Below, one piece after another: positions 24,319-37,302 of a stretch of 64,000 nucleotides of DNA; positions within the stretch are counted from its first letter, which is position 1; each line of letters begins with the position of its first letter. A program made the translations under genes and the position numbers. The notes below the pieces were generated by a model. It was given only the letters and a program-made list of their open reading frames with translations. It was not told the origin of the DNA and made no database searches. The stretch is from Gyrodactylus bullatarudis. Lineage: Eukaryota > Platyhelminthes > Monogenea > Gyrodactylidea > Gyrodactylidae. Where the stretch lies: NCBI GenBank assembly GCA_012064415.1, contig SSNU01000022.1, positions 62,001-126,000 on the forward strand, given 5' to 3'.

Positions 24319-25945
24319 TTACTCAATCTTCTTCATTTTGGCAACATAAAAGCCATCGACATTATGCAGGTGTGGATAATATCTTCGAGTTCTGTCCATA
24401 TTGTGATTAAACTTTAGATTTTTAAAGCTGAAATTTATAAAGTTGTTAGAATATAGTTTGAAAATTGATTTCATCTTATTTACTTTTTAAAGCCTGGTTC
24501 ACCAAACAACTTGGTATGTTCGATTTGAACTTTTCTCTTGCGACAAGCATAGTCGACAACACCTTCATTTTCTTCAATCTATGAATTAATTCAAGAGATA
24601 TAAAATAATTATGGTGGAAAAAATGATCGAATAGACACATACGAGAACGGAGCAGGTTGAATAGACAATATATCCACCAGGCTTGCAACAGTCAATAGCT
24701 GAAAGTATCAGTCTTTTCTGAAGGAGGCATAACTCTTTTATTTCAGCTTCTGTCTTGCTGGCTTTGACACTGGGATCCTTTGAAATAACACCAGTTCCAC
24801 TACATGGAGCGTCCAAGAGGACTCTATCAAAGTTATTCATGGTCTTTGAAAAGGTAGTTCCATCTTCACAGCAAATTACGGTATTTACAAGACCCATCCT
24901 GTGTACATTACCAATGAGAGCTTTGGTACGATCCTTGTTAACATCATTGGCAAATATACATCCTGTATTCTTCATAAGTTGTCCAATATAAGTGGTCTTA
25001 CCACCGGGCGCTGCACACATATCGAGAATTTGATCATGAGGCTGAGGACTTAGAGCCATAACAGCGAGCATAGAACTAGCTCCTTGGAGAATATAATGTC
25101 CAGCAAGGTACTCAGGAGTGGCACCCATGGGCACTTGACTCGAATAGACCACCAAACCCACCTTACTCCATTTATCAAGAGGATCCAGGTTGACGCCTCT
25201 ATTAATCAATGACTGAGCAAGTTCCTTTCTTCTAGTCTTCAAGGTGTTTGTCCTGATTGTGGTGGGTCTGTCAATTTCATTAGCTTCAAGGACTTGAAGG
25301 ATATTTTTTGGAAAGAGATCATAAAATTGTTTCATCAAATATTCGTTATATGAAAAAACTGAACATAGATCCTTGATCAGTTGCTCGATAATATGAGGAC
25401 GCTTAATCCCTTCTGGAGCAAGTTTTTTGAAATCCTCAAGAATTTTGATATTTTTACGAATACGGTCCATATGAAAATTGCTATCATTTGGGTCAAGATT
25501 AGGTAAATCTAACTCGTCTTCCTCGTCAGAGTCTTTTGCAGAGTTTTCATCCTCGTCGGGTATTTCATCAACTTGCATCTCGACAGGTTCGTCAGAAGAG
25601 GATCCATCGTCTGATTTTTCATCTTGGTCATCAAAATCTTCTATTCTGTTTTCCTCTTCTGACATGACATTAAAGTCATCATTAATTTCAGCTAGGTCAT
25701 CCAAGTTTTCACCTTCGTCACTTTCTTCAAAAAGTTTTTTAGGTTTAGCTTTGGAATCCAAATCTTTAGAGGCCTCTCTCTTGGAAAGCTTTTTCTTAAA
25801 TCTCATTTTTTCTCTACGAGACATTTTTTCTAAGAATAAATTATGAAAAATTACCCTTGAAGCTTTTAGGGTCAGGAACTGGATCATTTTGATGCTTTGG
25901 TTTCTTTTTAACATTACGACGTGAGTGATCAAGCGCTTTACCCAT
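24319..25945 (-). CDS. NOP2: NOP2/NSUN1, 25S/28S rRNA cytosine-5 methyltransferase
   Basis: Nucleolar SAM-dependent enzyme that methylates large-subunit rRNA and is needed for 60S assembly. Exons 25945-25855, 25829-24643, 24578-24484, 24427-24319; 493 residues. The basic N-terminus starts MGKALDHSRRNVKKKP; an acidic stretch follows; the Rossmann domain contains DMCAAPGGKTTYI (SAM binding), DAPCSGTG (Cys about 373) and YSTCSV (Cys about 423), the two cysteines of this RNA m5C family. The C-terminus ends RRYYPHLHNVDGFYVAKMKK as in NOP2. Intron 1 is only 25 bp and is AT-rich; without removing it the ORF runs on into spurious N-terminal sequence. Shorter than the yeast protein (618), mainly in the tails. 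It lies 323 bp downstream of SPT6 on the same strand. Confidence 0.97.
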
Positions 25946-26231
25946 GATTTTTTTGTATTATTTATTAATTTAAAGTATTTCCCCGTACTTATTTGCTTAA
26001 TTACTATTTTGTTTCTATAATGTAGATTTGAAGGAATTTAAACGACTCGACGTTATCGCGATCATTTTCGTAATAAGGTTATATTAAATAATGCTTTACT
26101 TCAGTATCTTTATAATTTACTTTAAGCAGCTTAAATTAAGCTATCTAAATTTATTGTAATTTCTCAAATTTTAGTACAGGATTACTAGATTTTTAATATC
26201 ATTATCAAGAGTTAGGAAAAAATTATCAAAT

Positions 26232-26237
26232 TTTATT
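26232..26237 (-). terminator. Polyadenylation signal of SPT6
   Basis: AATAAA on the minus strand 31 bp beyond the SPT6 stop codon. The remaining 25946-26231 is AT-rich and presumably contains the NOP2 promoter; no specific element recognised. Confidence 0.6.
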
Positions 26238-26268
26238 TAAAAAAAGCATCTGAGCGAGTTTGAGAAAA

Positions 26269-29200
26269 TTAAATTTTTGGAGTATTCGCTGCATGATAAT
26301 TTCGCATTATAGGATCATTATAATGTTCTTTAAACCATGCTAAAAGTCTATTTAGAGTGGGAAATATCATTTTTCTGAAACGAAATCCATCTAATGTAAT
26401 TGATAGATTTTCAAAATGACTTCGCTGATTTGGCATGTATCCCAATAAAAAGTATCCCGGATGGGATGATAAGGCTGTAAAAAAGTAGGGAATTCTATCG
26501 GGATTTGCTGATTTGTCTTTTCTGAGCATTTCATCTAATAAGGTTTTGCTACCTCCTTTTGTATCTCTATACGATTTGTTTGACATGATTTCATTAAGTA
26601 GGCTAGATAAAGGCTGAACAAAGTGGGCAATTATTTCATCCAAATCATCGTATACTTCATTTTCGAGAATGAGCTTTTTACCCAAGGCATAAGCAACTGC
26701 TTTCTTTTCCTCCTTGATGTTAAAGTGTTTGAAAATGCCACTGTCAACTTTCCAGCTAAGTGTCAAGTTTTGTGCACCTTTTGAACTAGGACGAATCACA
26801 ACATCTCCAACAGGAAGCGATGATTCCATAGCCATTAACTGATCGTAGGAAATATTTTTGAAATTCGGATGGAATATAACACGGCTAAAGTACTGATTCT
26901 TTTTAGCTAACTCGGCTTCCTCTTTCAGCTGTTCCTCCTTAAGCTTAGCTTGGTCTTCCTCCTCTTTCTCAAAGTCATAAAAGTTGTCTTTGCTGATTCG
27001 ATAAACGTTTCTTTCATCCTAGAATGATAATAAATTATTGAATCCAAAAATATTAGAAAAGGCTTGTTGTTCATTAAAAACCTACCTTGAGAACACTTTC
27101 TTTCGAGTTCAATTCGACACTAAATCTGGAAACGTCTATCTTCATTACTCTGGCCTGTATTAGGATGCCAATGGGATATTGAGAGAATATGTCATTCTTG
27201 GCTGATTCTTCATCGGAAGGTTTATCATCTGAGCGATAATCTGTTAATTTCAGGGGAATAAATCCATTTATAGTTGGATTGTCCAAGTTGACTTGAAGAC
27301 CAACAGGTCGACCTGGACATTCGTTATTATCGAAATGGGCCCAAACCTGAAAAGAAATCAGAGAATATCAAATTAGAGAAATGTTTATGCGAATTAATCT
27401 AATTAAAATTACATGATTAAGTTGGAGGAAATCATTCTGACGACAAAATGGACACATCCAACGACCTGTTGCTTCAATTTTTTGCGGGTTAGCATTGTCA
27501 AGTTGATCTGACTTTGGAGGTTTCGTCACAATTTGTGTCAGAGTTCCCTGGACCAAACTTCCAATATGTAATGTTTCAGGCGTCTCCTTAGTTACCCATG
27601 TGAATATCAACTCTTGACTAGGTGACTCGTAGGGTTTACGAAAGTCTGCATATCGCTGATTCAATTCACGTCTAATTGCATAGAGTGTGAGACGTTTATC
27701 TCCATGACCCTGGCGTTTTAATTCATCTGCAAAAGCATCCAAATCCAGGTCACGCAATTTACCGGGCCTTGAGTATGAAAAAGTATAAAATGAATAAAAT
27801 TCAAATCCATCAAAGACCCATAATGAATTTTTAGAACAAGCAAAGACCCAACTTTTCGACATACAACTATTTACTACTTACGATTGTATAATTTCTTCAA
27901 GAGCAGCTGTAGGATCTGGTTCATTCTTCTCCTTTCTGTGTTTCTTTTTGTTCTTTTTCTTTCGCCTCTGACGAATTCCACTGTCATCCGAGTCCAAGTT
28001 ATCGTCGTCATCATCATCGTCATCCGAATCTTGGTTATCATCACTTTTATTGCCACCTCCTCCTTCTTCTTCTTCATATTCGAGGGCATCCATGGCCATT
28101 TTTTTAGCCAGATCTGAACATTCTGGATGGATACGAGTACTGTCCAAAATCTCAATTTCATCGGGATCTTCAGTGGCTAGAATGTTCTGAGTATCGATTT
28201 TAATGAAGCCAGCACAATTGACCACAACACGAGGACCAAATTCACAGACAGTAACCAATTGCATACGATTTGTTAAATGCATTTTCTTTGTTTTCAAAGT
28301 CTACAAAATACAAGAGTACATATTGAGAATAAATCTTTAAAGGTATAATCGAGTAAAGACAAACCTTGAGTAGATGCAGTGCCTTTCTCGGTCCAAGACC
28401 TGATATGAACTGAACAACATTAGAAGTGTGAATGTGGTCTAGAGCTCGGTTAATATCGACACCAACTTCATTGACCCGATTGACGAATTGAATTTCAATA
28501 GCTTTGTAGAGGCTTTCTTTCTGCAGGTAATCCTGTAAGGGATGCAGTCTTAAGCCTAATATCTCCTGATCAAAATTCATGAGCTGGGAAAATTCCAGGA
28601 GAGGATCTTGCATGCGTCTTCCAAGGCTTATAGCTTTCTTAGTTAATAGGTTGTAGGAACCGGGAAGGTGAGCTGCAGCAGTCTTTGACAGGGCGAATAC
28701 ATTGGCCAACTCTGTCTCAACAAGTTCCACTTTAATATTGCAATTCTCTGATAATTTTCGGCTGTTCTGCAAGCTAGTTATCAAGTCTTGAATGTGTTTT
28801 TGTAACCGGACCGCTCTCCGACAATCACATCCAATAACAAGAACCTGGGGAGTGTACTTTTGGATGAAGTTAGACAAGTTTTGTTTATCCTTTTCCCGGA
28901 GGGCTGACTCGTCTTCGGAAATGTTTGATTTGTCGAACATGAGAAAATTGGGTGTGTGAAGAATGTCAACAATTTCTCCTTGGGCATCTAGCATGACCGA
29001 AGTCATCAGGGGAAGATGATTTGAGTCTTGCTCTTGAATACTAATCGCCAAAACCTGAGAAAAGAGTATGTTTTCAACTAGATGAGAGATCTAACAGAGC
29101 ATGACTTACACGTGAAGGTAGGGGCCAAATTCTACGTGCATCATTTTGGAAACGATTCTTACTCTTCCTTCGAGCGTAAATATCTCCATCGTTTTCATCA

Positions 29201-31990
29201 ATTTCACCACTATTCTCCCGATAAGGAGCAATACTTAACCAACTATTGATCTTTTGACAACAAAGCTATAAAAATGAGGAAAAATTATATAAAAATACAT
29301 TTCTTTTTATCAATAATTAAACTTTAAAAGGCCTAAACTCACGTCAAGGACTGTCTGTTGGCTAGTCTCCAAGAGTTTATGCTTCAACTCTTTGAGAATT
29401 TGGGGAATTAAGAAAGTATCAAGAGACTCTTTAATAATAAGCCGACGCTGTTCATTCCATGATTGGACCAGGGTACTGAATTCATCCTTGTAGAAGAATC
29501 TGGTCAAGTCATCTTCCAGAGTTACACCTTGCATAATGTATTGTGTCAATTCCAGGTTGAGTAAACCATCTTTTACAGCCTAAAGGCAATAAGATAAAGA
29601 AGTTTGTAAAAGTCTAATGTGGGAACTCTTAAAATAATGGTAAAAACTTACATTATCAATTTGAATATAGATTGAATCATTCAAGAGATCTTCATATGGC
29701 TTCATTTTGATGTACTTAATTTTAAATAGAGGATGAGATTCATCGATTTCTCGAATGCCCAATTTTGTCGGAGATATATTGATGACACAACGTTCTTTCA
29801 TTAATTGTCTAACAGTCTTTTTCACCATTAATTCTCGAGAAATTTCCAGAGCTAGCATGTACCTAGCTGCTTTGAGAACAGCGTCAGGTGTAGAGAATTG
29901 GGGACATACAAAATCATTAGCAGCATCCAGTGGGAGTGTTGGATACTGATCAACTTCATGGTGTACGTATTGTTCATTGAGATTTTGTGCAAAATTACTG
30001 GCACTAAGACCAAAACGTTTAACAAAATCATTGATTTTGGCCCGTTTGGCTAATTCATAAGATGCTGTAGTTCGAGCACGTCTCTGTTTAATTGTACGAC
30101 CTGATACTGGATCTATGGACAAAGTAACAAGGCTATTCTCAATTGAAGTTCTTGTTTGAGCAACCTCATCGTTTTCTTCGTCCTAATTATAAAAGATTAT
30201 TCGAAATAAATAAAATAGATTATACTATATTTTGATTGGTAAATTTAAACTTTTATTAGATGAGAGTTTAATTATTATTTTTGTTAAATAAATTAACAAA
30301 ATATGGCATAATTTATTTTGGCAAAAACTCACATTCCTTTCGTTTTGAGATCTTTCCCAATTTTTGACTGCATCAGAGAATTCAACCAAGTGTAAGAGGT
30401 AATACTGTCTAACATCTTCAACTTCTTCCAGAGATTCACAAGTTCGACATCTATTTTTCAATTTAAAATTTATTTTGGATATTTATATAGAGATTAAAAA
30501 AACTCACTGAGCAATGAGCCTGAGGACTTGTTGTTTCTTATCCTCGACAGCAGCCTTCTTTGAGATATCTTCAGCAATTTCCGGAACATTTATTTGGCCA
30601 TCAAAAAAGTTTACCAATTTCTGAAGGACCTTTATGATTGAGGATTTATTGTGCTGAATAGAACACCATTTTTCATCATGTTCGTAAATCTTCCACAGGT
30701 CGTCAATTTTCAAATGTGGATCAATAGATTCTTGACGATAGAGGGCAATAAATGGAACTTCACTCCCGTCTCGGAGAATTCTAAGAGTCCGAACAATACA
30801 GGCCTTAATTGCTCCATGATCTTTATCTAGATTTGGACGGTTTTTGAATATTTGGTTAAAAATAAAGTCTGCTTCATTAGTAATATCCTCGATCTCAGTT
30901 TGACTAGGCTGTTCGTCAATAATCTTGACTGGGTATTTACGCAATTGAAATCTTTCTGGTATATCAACTTTACGAATCTTTTCATCTTTTTTGCTAAAAT
31001 AAGCTCTCTCAAGTTCAATAGGATCGAATATTTGATGAACATTCTTTTCGAGAACGTCTTTGGGAATCCTTTGAGCACGACGAGCTATAGCTCTTTCGCC
31101 TTCATCTTCTTGACTATCGTAATCTTCTTCTTCTTCAGCTTGATCATCTAAATGAGAATCTTATCAACAACAAAAATCAGATATGATCAAGAATAAATTG
31201 ACTTACCCTCTTGTTCAGCATCGTAATTTGCAATTTTATCGAATTCAGCTTGATCGAAGTCAACACCAAAAATATCCTGAGCTTCCTGGAGTGCAGCATC
31301 TTGATGAATGTAGTGCTTAGTTTTCTTCACACGTCCCTGAGCAGGATCTCCGTCCTGGACTATGAAATCGTCCATGTCATCCTCGTTATAGGCTTGGTGC
31401 TCTTCGTCTTCTTCTTCTTCCTCGACAAAAGCATTAAGATCAAGAGTTGGCTTTTTATACGAATCACTAAAAACGAAAAATATTAAATTTCGGAACATAC
31501 TTTGGCTTTTTAGATTTGTGTACTGGTTGTCCATCATCTTCATCATCACTTTCAAAGATTTCTCTGGCAATTTTTTCTTTATCATTAGGACGATTTCTCT
31601 GATAATCATCTTCCTCGTCATCTTTAAGAAAAACACGACGCTTGTTCTACAATGAGCATTAAAGTAATTTGGACAAACTTTTTTCTTCAGATTTATTCCA
31701 ACATTCTCTTGGATTAAGTCAAAATCTTCATCATCAAGGTCTTCTTCCTCTTCATCATCACTATGTTTTTCCTTTTTACTAGCTTCAGATTCCTGTTCAC
31801 TGTTTTCATCTTCGTCAACTAACCAACCAGCTCCTTCTTTACGACATATTTCGTCCTCATTTTGAATCTCATCCTCTTCACTATCTTCAGAAGAAGATCC
31901 TTCAATTTTGGGTCTCTTTTGCGCTACAATGTCATCCTCATCGCTAATATTAGAATCCAATGAAGCCTCAGATTCTATGAAATCTGACAT
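26269..31990 (-). CDS. SUPT6H: SPT6 transcription elongation factor / histone chaperone
   Basis: SPT6 binds RNA polymerase II and histones during elongation. Thirteen exons: 31990-31679, 31646-31501, 31466-31207, 31147-30508, 30450-30333, 30182-29652, 29579-29343, 29265-29110, 29054-28365, 28300-27882, 27767-27413, 27346-27086, 27018-26269. They sum to 4875 nt, 1624 residues. Domains in order: acidic N-terminus (MSDFIESEASLD..., first about 200 residues), YqgF-like core (VLVIGCDCRRAVRLQKHI), helix-hairpin-helix (GLGPRKALHLLK), DLDLDAFADEL segment, S1 domain, and tandem SH2 domains (GDVVIRPSSKGAQNLTLSWK). The protein stops soon after the second SH2 domain, so the long low-complexity tail of vertebrate SPT6 is absent. 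The first two introns are 32 and 34 bp; others are 55-150 bp. A further acidic insert sits at about residues 1100-1150. Confidence 0.98.
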
Positions 31991-32252
31991 AATTTTCAGT
32001 AACAACCAAACAATAGTACTTATTCAAACAATAACATTGTATTTTTTTTAATATAAAATAAATTAGGCAATTTTTCAATTTTGAATCAATTAATTTGATC
32101 TGATCAAATTGATCAATGATCATGAATTTATAACTATTTGAACGTATTTTAAAAATATTCTGGGAACAATTGCTGTTTCAAATCTCATCTTTGTCTACTG
32201 AATAACATACTCCACCTTCAAGCAAGATTCCGGATAGAATATAAAATTCTTT

Positions 32253-32696
32253 TTAATGTACTATTAGTCTATTAGTATATATGTTACGTTCAAAGTGGAA
32301 ACTCGTACAGTGTATACACTGAACGTTCCTGTTAGAGAGGAAGGCCATGGCAACTCTAATTATGAAGGGATTGACATTACATTTTGTTAAAACGACTGAA
32401 AAAGGGAGTCGGTCAAAGGCTTTTTCAATATCAACATAAATAACAGCACATGGAATTTTCTTGAAGATAAGTGATTGAGCTGAGTCCATGAATGAGAGGA
32501 GGTTAGAGCAAGTACTTCTGCCTTTGACAAATACATTTTGGTCAGGATCTAATGAAAGAATGTCAATATTATTCAAATGCATGTATATGTTACAGTGAAA
32601 ATGGGAAATCAGTGAGTGGACAGAAATCACTAGTGAAAGTGGGAAACCAGGGAAAATCCAGTGAAAATGGGAATAATTAATTTCATTTCTTCTCAT
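32253..32696 (-). pseudogene. LINE reverse transcriptase fragment
   Basis: The C-terminal half of this stretch, DPDQNVFVKGRSTCSNLLSF and YVDIEKAFDRLPFSVV, matches the fingers/palm segment (DKSQHGFLPGKNTSSNMLAF, YLDISKAFDKLKFSFI) of the longer LINE copy at 42.4-43.8 kb. Upstream and downstream parts of the element are missing. Upstream of SPT6, presumably a neutral insertion. Confidence 0.75.
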
Positions 32697-35200
32697 CTAA
32701 TACCATTTTGAAGATAGTTGGAAGTATTTCTGTACTAACTTGTTGCCTTATTAAGTTTTCGTACTATTTTTAAAATCACGTAGAGATCAAAATGGATATA
32801 TTTGGGTATTTTAACATGAATAAATAGCCAATCAGCTCCAACAAGTAGTAAATAAATTAAAATATTATTGAATTCATTCATGGAATTTTAATTGAGTTAA
32901 AAATTAAAATACTAATTAAAGTGTTTGATTTTGAGTGATAAGACAGAGCGTTTGAAACAAAGGAATATACACTGACTCTCTTCCGAAGTATTTTCATGCA
33001 GGTAAATATAGAAAATTTGATGTATTCTAGGTGTGTTCTGATAAGCAACTTATTCTAGTTGAGCTATTCCAGGGTTTTTACACGTAAAAAAGACATACTC
33101 GAATCTGATTGGCTCTATCATTCACCCTCCCAAAACGCAAAATTTGCGCTGACTCTCTTTCGAAGTGTTACCCAAATTTCTAACAATTAAAAGGTAATAT
33201 GACTGATCTTAAAATTCCTTTGATTTTACGCTTTTTCCTCTTTACTGAGATATTCTCTGGTGCTGAAAATAATTATTAACATGGTTTTTTCACTAATTAA
33301 TCTAAATTTTAAGAGAAATTATAATCCTCATAGTTTAAGAAATTACCCGATTCTCCAAACACCATATAAGGACATTGAGATGGAGATTTCTTTTCAAAAA
33401 TTGATAATTTATATTTAAAACATACTCACAAGCAATGATGATGTTTAAAACAATTTTATTTAGAAGTTATGCTTAAAAAATCAATCTTAAAGTGGTTATT
33501 GGGATGACTGTATTATTAAAGAATTCTACCTTTTAGACTTAGATGTAATGGTAACTGAGCTCTGTTGATTTGAGGCCATGACAAACACTAATAAAAAATT
33601 AGATTCTGTAGAAAAAATACAAGACTTGTAGTGTAAGTTCAGCAAAGAAGAAATTTTTGATGTAGAAGAAACGATATGAATCACATCATGTGATATTATA
33701 TTGTATTGTGATTACTGACAATCATGATGGGTAAAATTTTAATAGTTTAGTTATTTCAATAACCAACTGCTGATTAATAATTATAATTATTATAATCAAT
33801 GATAATCTGATTAATATGAGTTTTTAAGGAGTTTTTTATTCAAGAGAATGAAATAGCCTTTTTTGATTAGCATTGGTATCGGGATTAGCAGTTTGAATTT
33901 TAATTATATTGAGAGTTTTTACCTAGCATATTTTGTGGTCACCTAACATTGTAGACCAATTGTACTAAAAATTTATCTTACTATATATCAAAATATACAG
34001 AGAAAATTTTAAAAATTAAAGAATCTACTTTCAAGTATAATCTTGAATAAATTATATTTACTTTTTATATTTACAAGAATAAAGTTTAAAAAAATAACAA
34101 TTGTCCATTCAATACATGCAGAGTTAGGACACAAATTCATACGATTCGTGTAATTCTTGTAATACAAATTATGATTAAAATATTTTTATTATCATCATTA
34201 CTCATTCATTAAATATTTTACATACCCCAAGTGGGGAAAACATGTGTTTTAAAGCTGTTCTTTTCATCTTAATACTGACCAAATCTAATTTTCTACCGTA
34301 TACATAAACTCTTTTTAGTTTGCCCTCTAGTTTGATGATGAAACTCTTTGGGTGAATTTGTTGAAATTTATTTAGTTACCAAGGTTTTCTCCAAACCGTC
34401 ATTACAAGAAGATTTCCTTCTTTTTCAGCTCTCAAGAGATTAGAACTTGGTTTAAAAGTAAATAATCATAAGGCACAAGGAAAATTATGGTGTGTTAATA
34501 GAAAAACGGACCCAATTGTACATTTTTTTTCAAATTTCCCCTTCAAATTTCAATGAATTTTTACTACGTAATTAGAGATTTACAAATTTAGTAAACAATT
34601 GAATCCTGAATATTTTTAAAGCCATTTTGGGATATTTGTCTTATCATGGAATTCGTTGTCATTCTTAGTTCAGGATCGAAAATTAAAATTGTGATATTTT
34701 CTGAACCAAAAATCGGCAAAGTCTAGAAATTTAGCAGATAGTGTTCTGAAGATTGCATATTTCATTACTACAGGCATTTTTATTTTAAACCTTTTATTTA
34801 TGATCCTGAGAAACAGATCAACTTTTCTTGGTTGAGTAATAGCGCATTTCTTACGAAAGATTATAATAATTATTAGCGAATATTTCAAGCTTATTTCACC
34901 AGATTAGATTCAAATGAATGATATGTAAAATTTAGATCTTGATAAATTAAATTTTTTTTGTTAGCAATATAGGATTCCTTTAAAGAATTTATTAGCATTT
35001 TCATTTTAGAAAAATTATTTCAAAAATTCAAATTAACTTTTCTCCTTGGGACTATAATCGATCTTTAACTTAACAAAATGATTTCATAATTTGGAAACTA
35101 TCCCATGATAAATCCATGTCAAATCAAGAGAGGAGATATTTTTAAAAATCATGAACAAATTAAGGATTGACACTGGTAATAAGGAATAAGCCTTGTTTAA
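32697..35200. other. Non-coding interval without recognised features
   Basis: AT-rich; no gene, RNA or complete repeat recognised. A short direct repeat, CTGACTCTCTTYCGAAGT, occurs near 32972 and 33150. Confidence 0.5.
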
Positions 35201-35339
35201 TCAAATATTTATTTGTTGTCAACAACAAACTGATAAGGATTTTGGATTTTAATAGACGAACTGGCTATAATATGAAATCAAAGGAATATTTCCCATCATC
35301 AAACTATACAAAAATTGGTGGATAAGAAGAGACACATTG

Positions 35340-35740
35340 TACATCTGTGGGTCAACAAAAGGATCATTTCAAGATTATTATGGATGAACCTTTACATTTT
35401 AATAAAAATAAGCCCTTTGGACGATTTTCTCTTCCAGATTTGAGTCTATCTAGATTTTTCGACATCGACGTTCTGAACCATCCTCCTTTTAAAGAACAGA
35501 TCTTGCTCCGACATATTATCGCTTTTTCAGATCACTATAGCATTATCTGAATGGTAAAATTTTCAATTCAAGACTAGATGTTTTTGGCAACGGGGCAAAT
35601 GTGTATAGAAAGAAATTGTGAACATTTTGATGTATAACTTAATGGTATTTTGTATATATTTCAAAACAAAATTTGCCAATAAAGTTCATTATAATTTTTA
35701 CGAAATTTTGCTTAAAGTATTGCCACTGATGATGCCATAT
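35340..35740 (+). pseudogene. mariner transposase relic, 3' portion, split by later insertions
   Basis: Frameshifted sequence includes HPP-like, LAPTYYRFFRS-like and HYLNG-like pieces, matching the third catalytic-aspartate region of mariner (HPPYSPDLAP.DY). The tail GTATATATTTCAAAACAAAA then TTTGCCAATAAAGTTCATTA matches the relic at 57346-58082. Its 3' terminus (TACTTTTGAAACAACCTA) is displaced to about 37390-37410 by the nested insertions. Confidence 0.75.
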
Positions 35741-35765
35741 GAAATGTACATATGGCCCTAATATA

Positions 35766-37302
35766 TAGTGGTGGCCAAAAAAAAGTTTTCACTTTAAAAA
35801 CTTGTTGTTGTTTGGTTATTTTAAATGATATTTAGTTGCAAAATAGTTCATTCGGTTGAGCAATATATGCAAATATCTAATATAGTAATTTTTTTTCGAT
35901 TTGATTCATTCATAAATACAAAATTAAGAAATTACCGTTTTCATTGAAATTTATATTGACAAAATAAAGTTTTCACTTTTTAAACTTTCTACTTCTTGTT
36001 TGTGAGAAGATTTTTGAATTAGGAAAATTAATTCGCTGATCAGATATTTATTTGCAAGTATTCTTACATTAATTATTCTGAAACAAATTCAAAATGCAAA
36101 TCGAAAGACCGAAGAATTCAAAACTAAGCAATTTTGAAAAAGAATTGGCGTCATCACTGAAATCAAAGGGTATCAGCCACCGTATGATTGCCAAAGAAAT
36201 AGGATGTTCTTCAACAACCATAAACAACTTATTTTCTTCGAGAAAATCCAATCGAAAAAGAGGTCGAAAACGTATAATTCCTAATTCTCTTAAAAAAATA
36301 ATCAGGTTGATGGCTGTCAACGGGAGAAAAACGACCACACAAATAAAACAACAGTTTAATTTGAAAGCTAGCAATCGAACGATTCGTCGATTCTTAAAAA
36401 ATGAACAAAATTTATATTGGGGAAAACCAAAACTGACTCCTAAATTATGTGAGAATGATAAAATTTCTCGTAAAGACTGGGCTTGCAAGAAAATTATCGA
36501 AAATCAAAATTGGGGAAAGGTAATCTTTTCTGATGAGAAGAAGTTCAACTTGGATGGGCCAGACGGTCTCAGTGTATGTTGGATTGACAAATCTGTACCT
36601 AAGCCAACCAGGATTAAGAGAGGATTTGGTGGAGGAACTGTAATGGTATGGGGTTTTATAACAAACGAAAATGTTGGCCGTTTGGTTGTTGTTGATCATA
36701 AACTTGATTCAAATTTCTATCAAAAAGTTTTAGAAGAGAGTATTCTACCTTTTAAAGAGGAGCTCGTGAATTCAAATTTAATTTTTCAACAGGATAACGC
36801 CCCTTGTCATCGATCAATTTCTACCAAAAGTTGGTTTCGAGAACACGGAATCATTTTGCTTGAATGGCCATCTAGAAGTCCAGATTTGAACCCAATTGAA
36901 AATCTCTGGGGAATTCTAGCTCAAAATGTCTATGCAAATGGTAGACAGTTTAGTAATAAAGATGAATTAATAAAGTGCATATTTAGAGAGTGGAATTTAA
37001 TAGAGAGAGAAACTATTATAAATCTCTATAGATCTATGCCAAAAAGATGCTTATCAGTGGTTCAAAATGATGGAGATTTCACTAAATAAAAGTGAAAACT
37101 TTATTTTGTCAATATAAATTTCAATGAAAACGGTAATTTCTTAATTTTGTATTTATGAATGAATCAAATCGAAAAAAAATTACTATATTAGATATTTGCA
37201 TATATTGCTCAACCGAATGAACTATTTTGCAACTAAATATCATTTAAAATAACCAAACAACAACAAGTTTTTAAAGTGAAAACTTTTTTTTGGCCACCAC
37301 TA
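35766..37302 (+). mobile_element. Intact Tc1-like transposon with IR/DR ends
   Basis: 1537 bp. Terminal inverted repeats 35766-35980 and 37088-37302 are 215 bp each and appear identical base for base. They begin TAGTGGTGGCCAAAAAAAAG and are flanked by TA on both sides (35764-35765, 37303-37304). Each arm carries AGTTTTCACTTT twice, at the outer and inner ends, the IR/DR layout in which the repeats bind transposase. One open transposase gene lies between. Identical arms and an unbroken gene suggest recent insertion. Confidence 0.95.
36094..37089 (+). CDS. Tc1-like DD34E transposase
   Basis: 331 residues, starting at ATG 36094 and uninterrupted; full length for the Tc1 family. The N-terminus is a paired-like helix-turn-helix (KGISHRMIAKEIGCSSTTIN) followed by a second one (NRKRGRKRII linker). 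The catalytic triad is visible: first D in VIFSDEKKFNLDGPDG, second D in FQQDNAPCHRS, E in SPDLNPIENLW with exactly 34 residues between second D and E. The GGGTVMVWGF glycine-rich box is present. The stop codon overlaps the right inverted repeat by two bases. Predicted to be catalytically competent, but this is inference from motifs. Confidence 0.97.
   Translation: MQIERPKNSKLSNFEKELASSLKSKGISHRMIAKEIGCSSTTINNLFSSRKSNRKRGRKRIIPNSLKKIIRLMAVNGRKTTTQIKQQFNLKASNRTIRRFLKNEQNLYWGKPKLTPKLCENDKISRKDWACKKIIENQNWGKVIFSDEKKFNLDGPDGLSVCWIDKSVPKPTRIKRGFGGGTVMVWGFITNENVGRLVVVDHKLDSNFYQKVLEESILPFKEELVNSNLIFQQDNAPCHRSISTKSWFREHGIILLEWPSRSPDLNPIENLWGILAQNVYANGRQFSNKDELIKCIFREWNLIERETIINLYRSMPKRCLSVVQNDGDFTK

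Noticed and set aside
25478..25846. Serine-rich plus-strand ORF of 122 codons
   Set aside because: Antisense of the acidic/lysine-rich NOP2 N-terminus (GAA/GAT read backwards as serine/phenylalanine codons).
25832..25932. Possible NOP2 N-terminus reading through as MITHVVMLKRNQSIK...
   Set aside because: It arises from ignoring the 25-bp intron; removing it joins MGKALDHSRRNVKKKP to the basic region in frame and gives a NOP2-like start at 25945.
31991..32005. Five extra residues before the SPT6 start
   Set aside because: Begins at TTG; the ATG at 31990 gives MSDF, matching SPT6 proteins.
36069..36488. Minus-strand ORF of 139 codons within the Tc1 element
   Set aside because: Antisense of the intact transposase.
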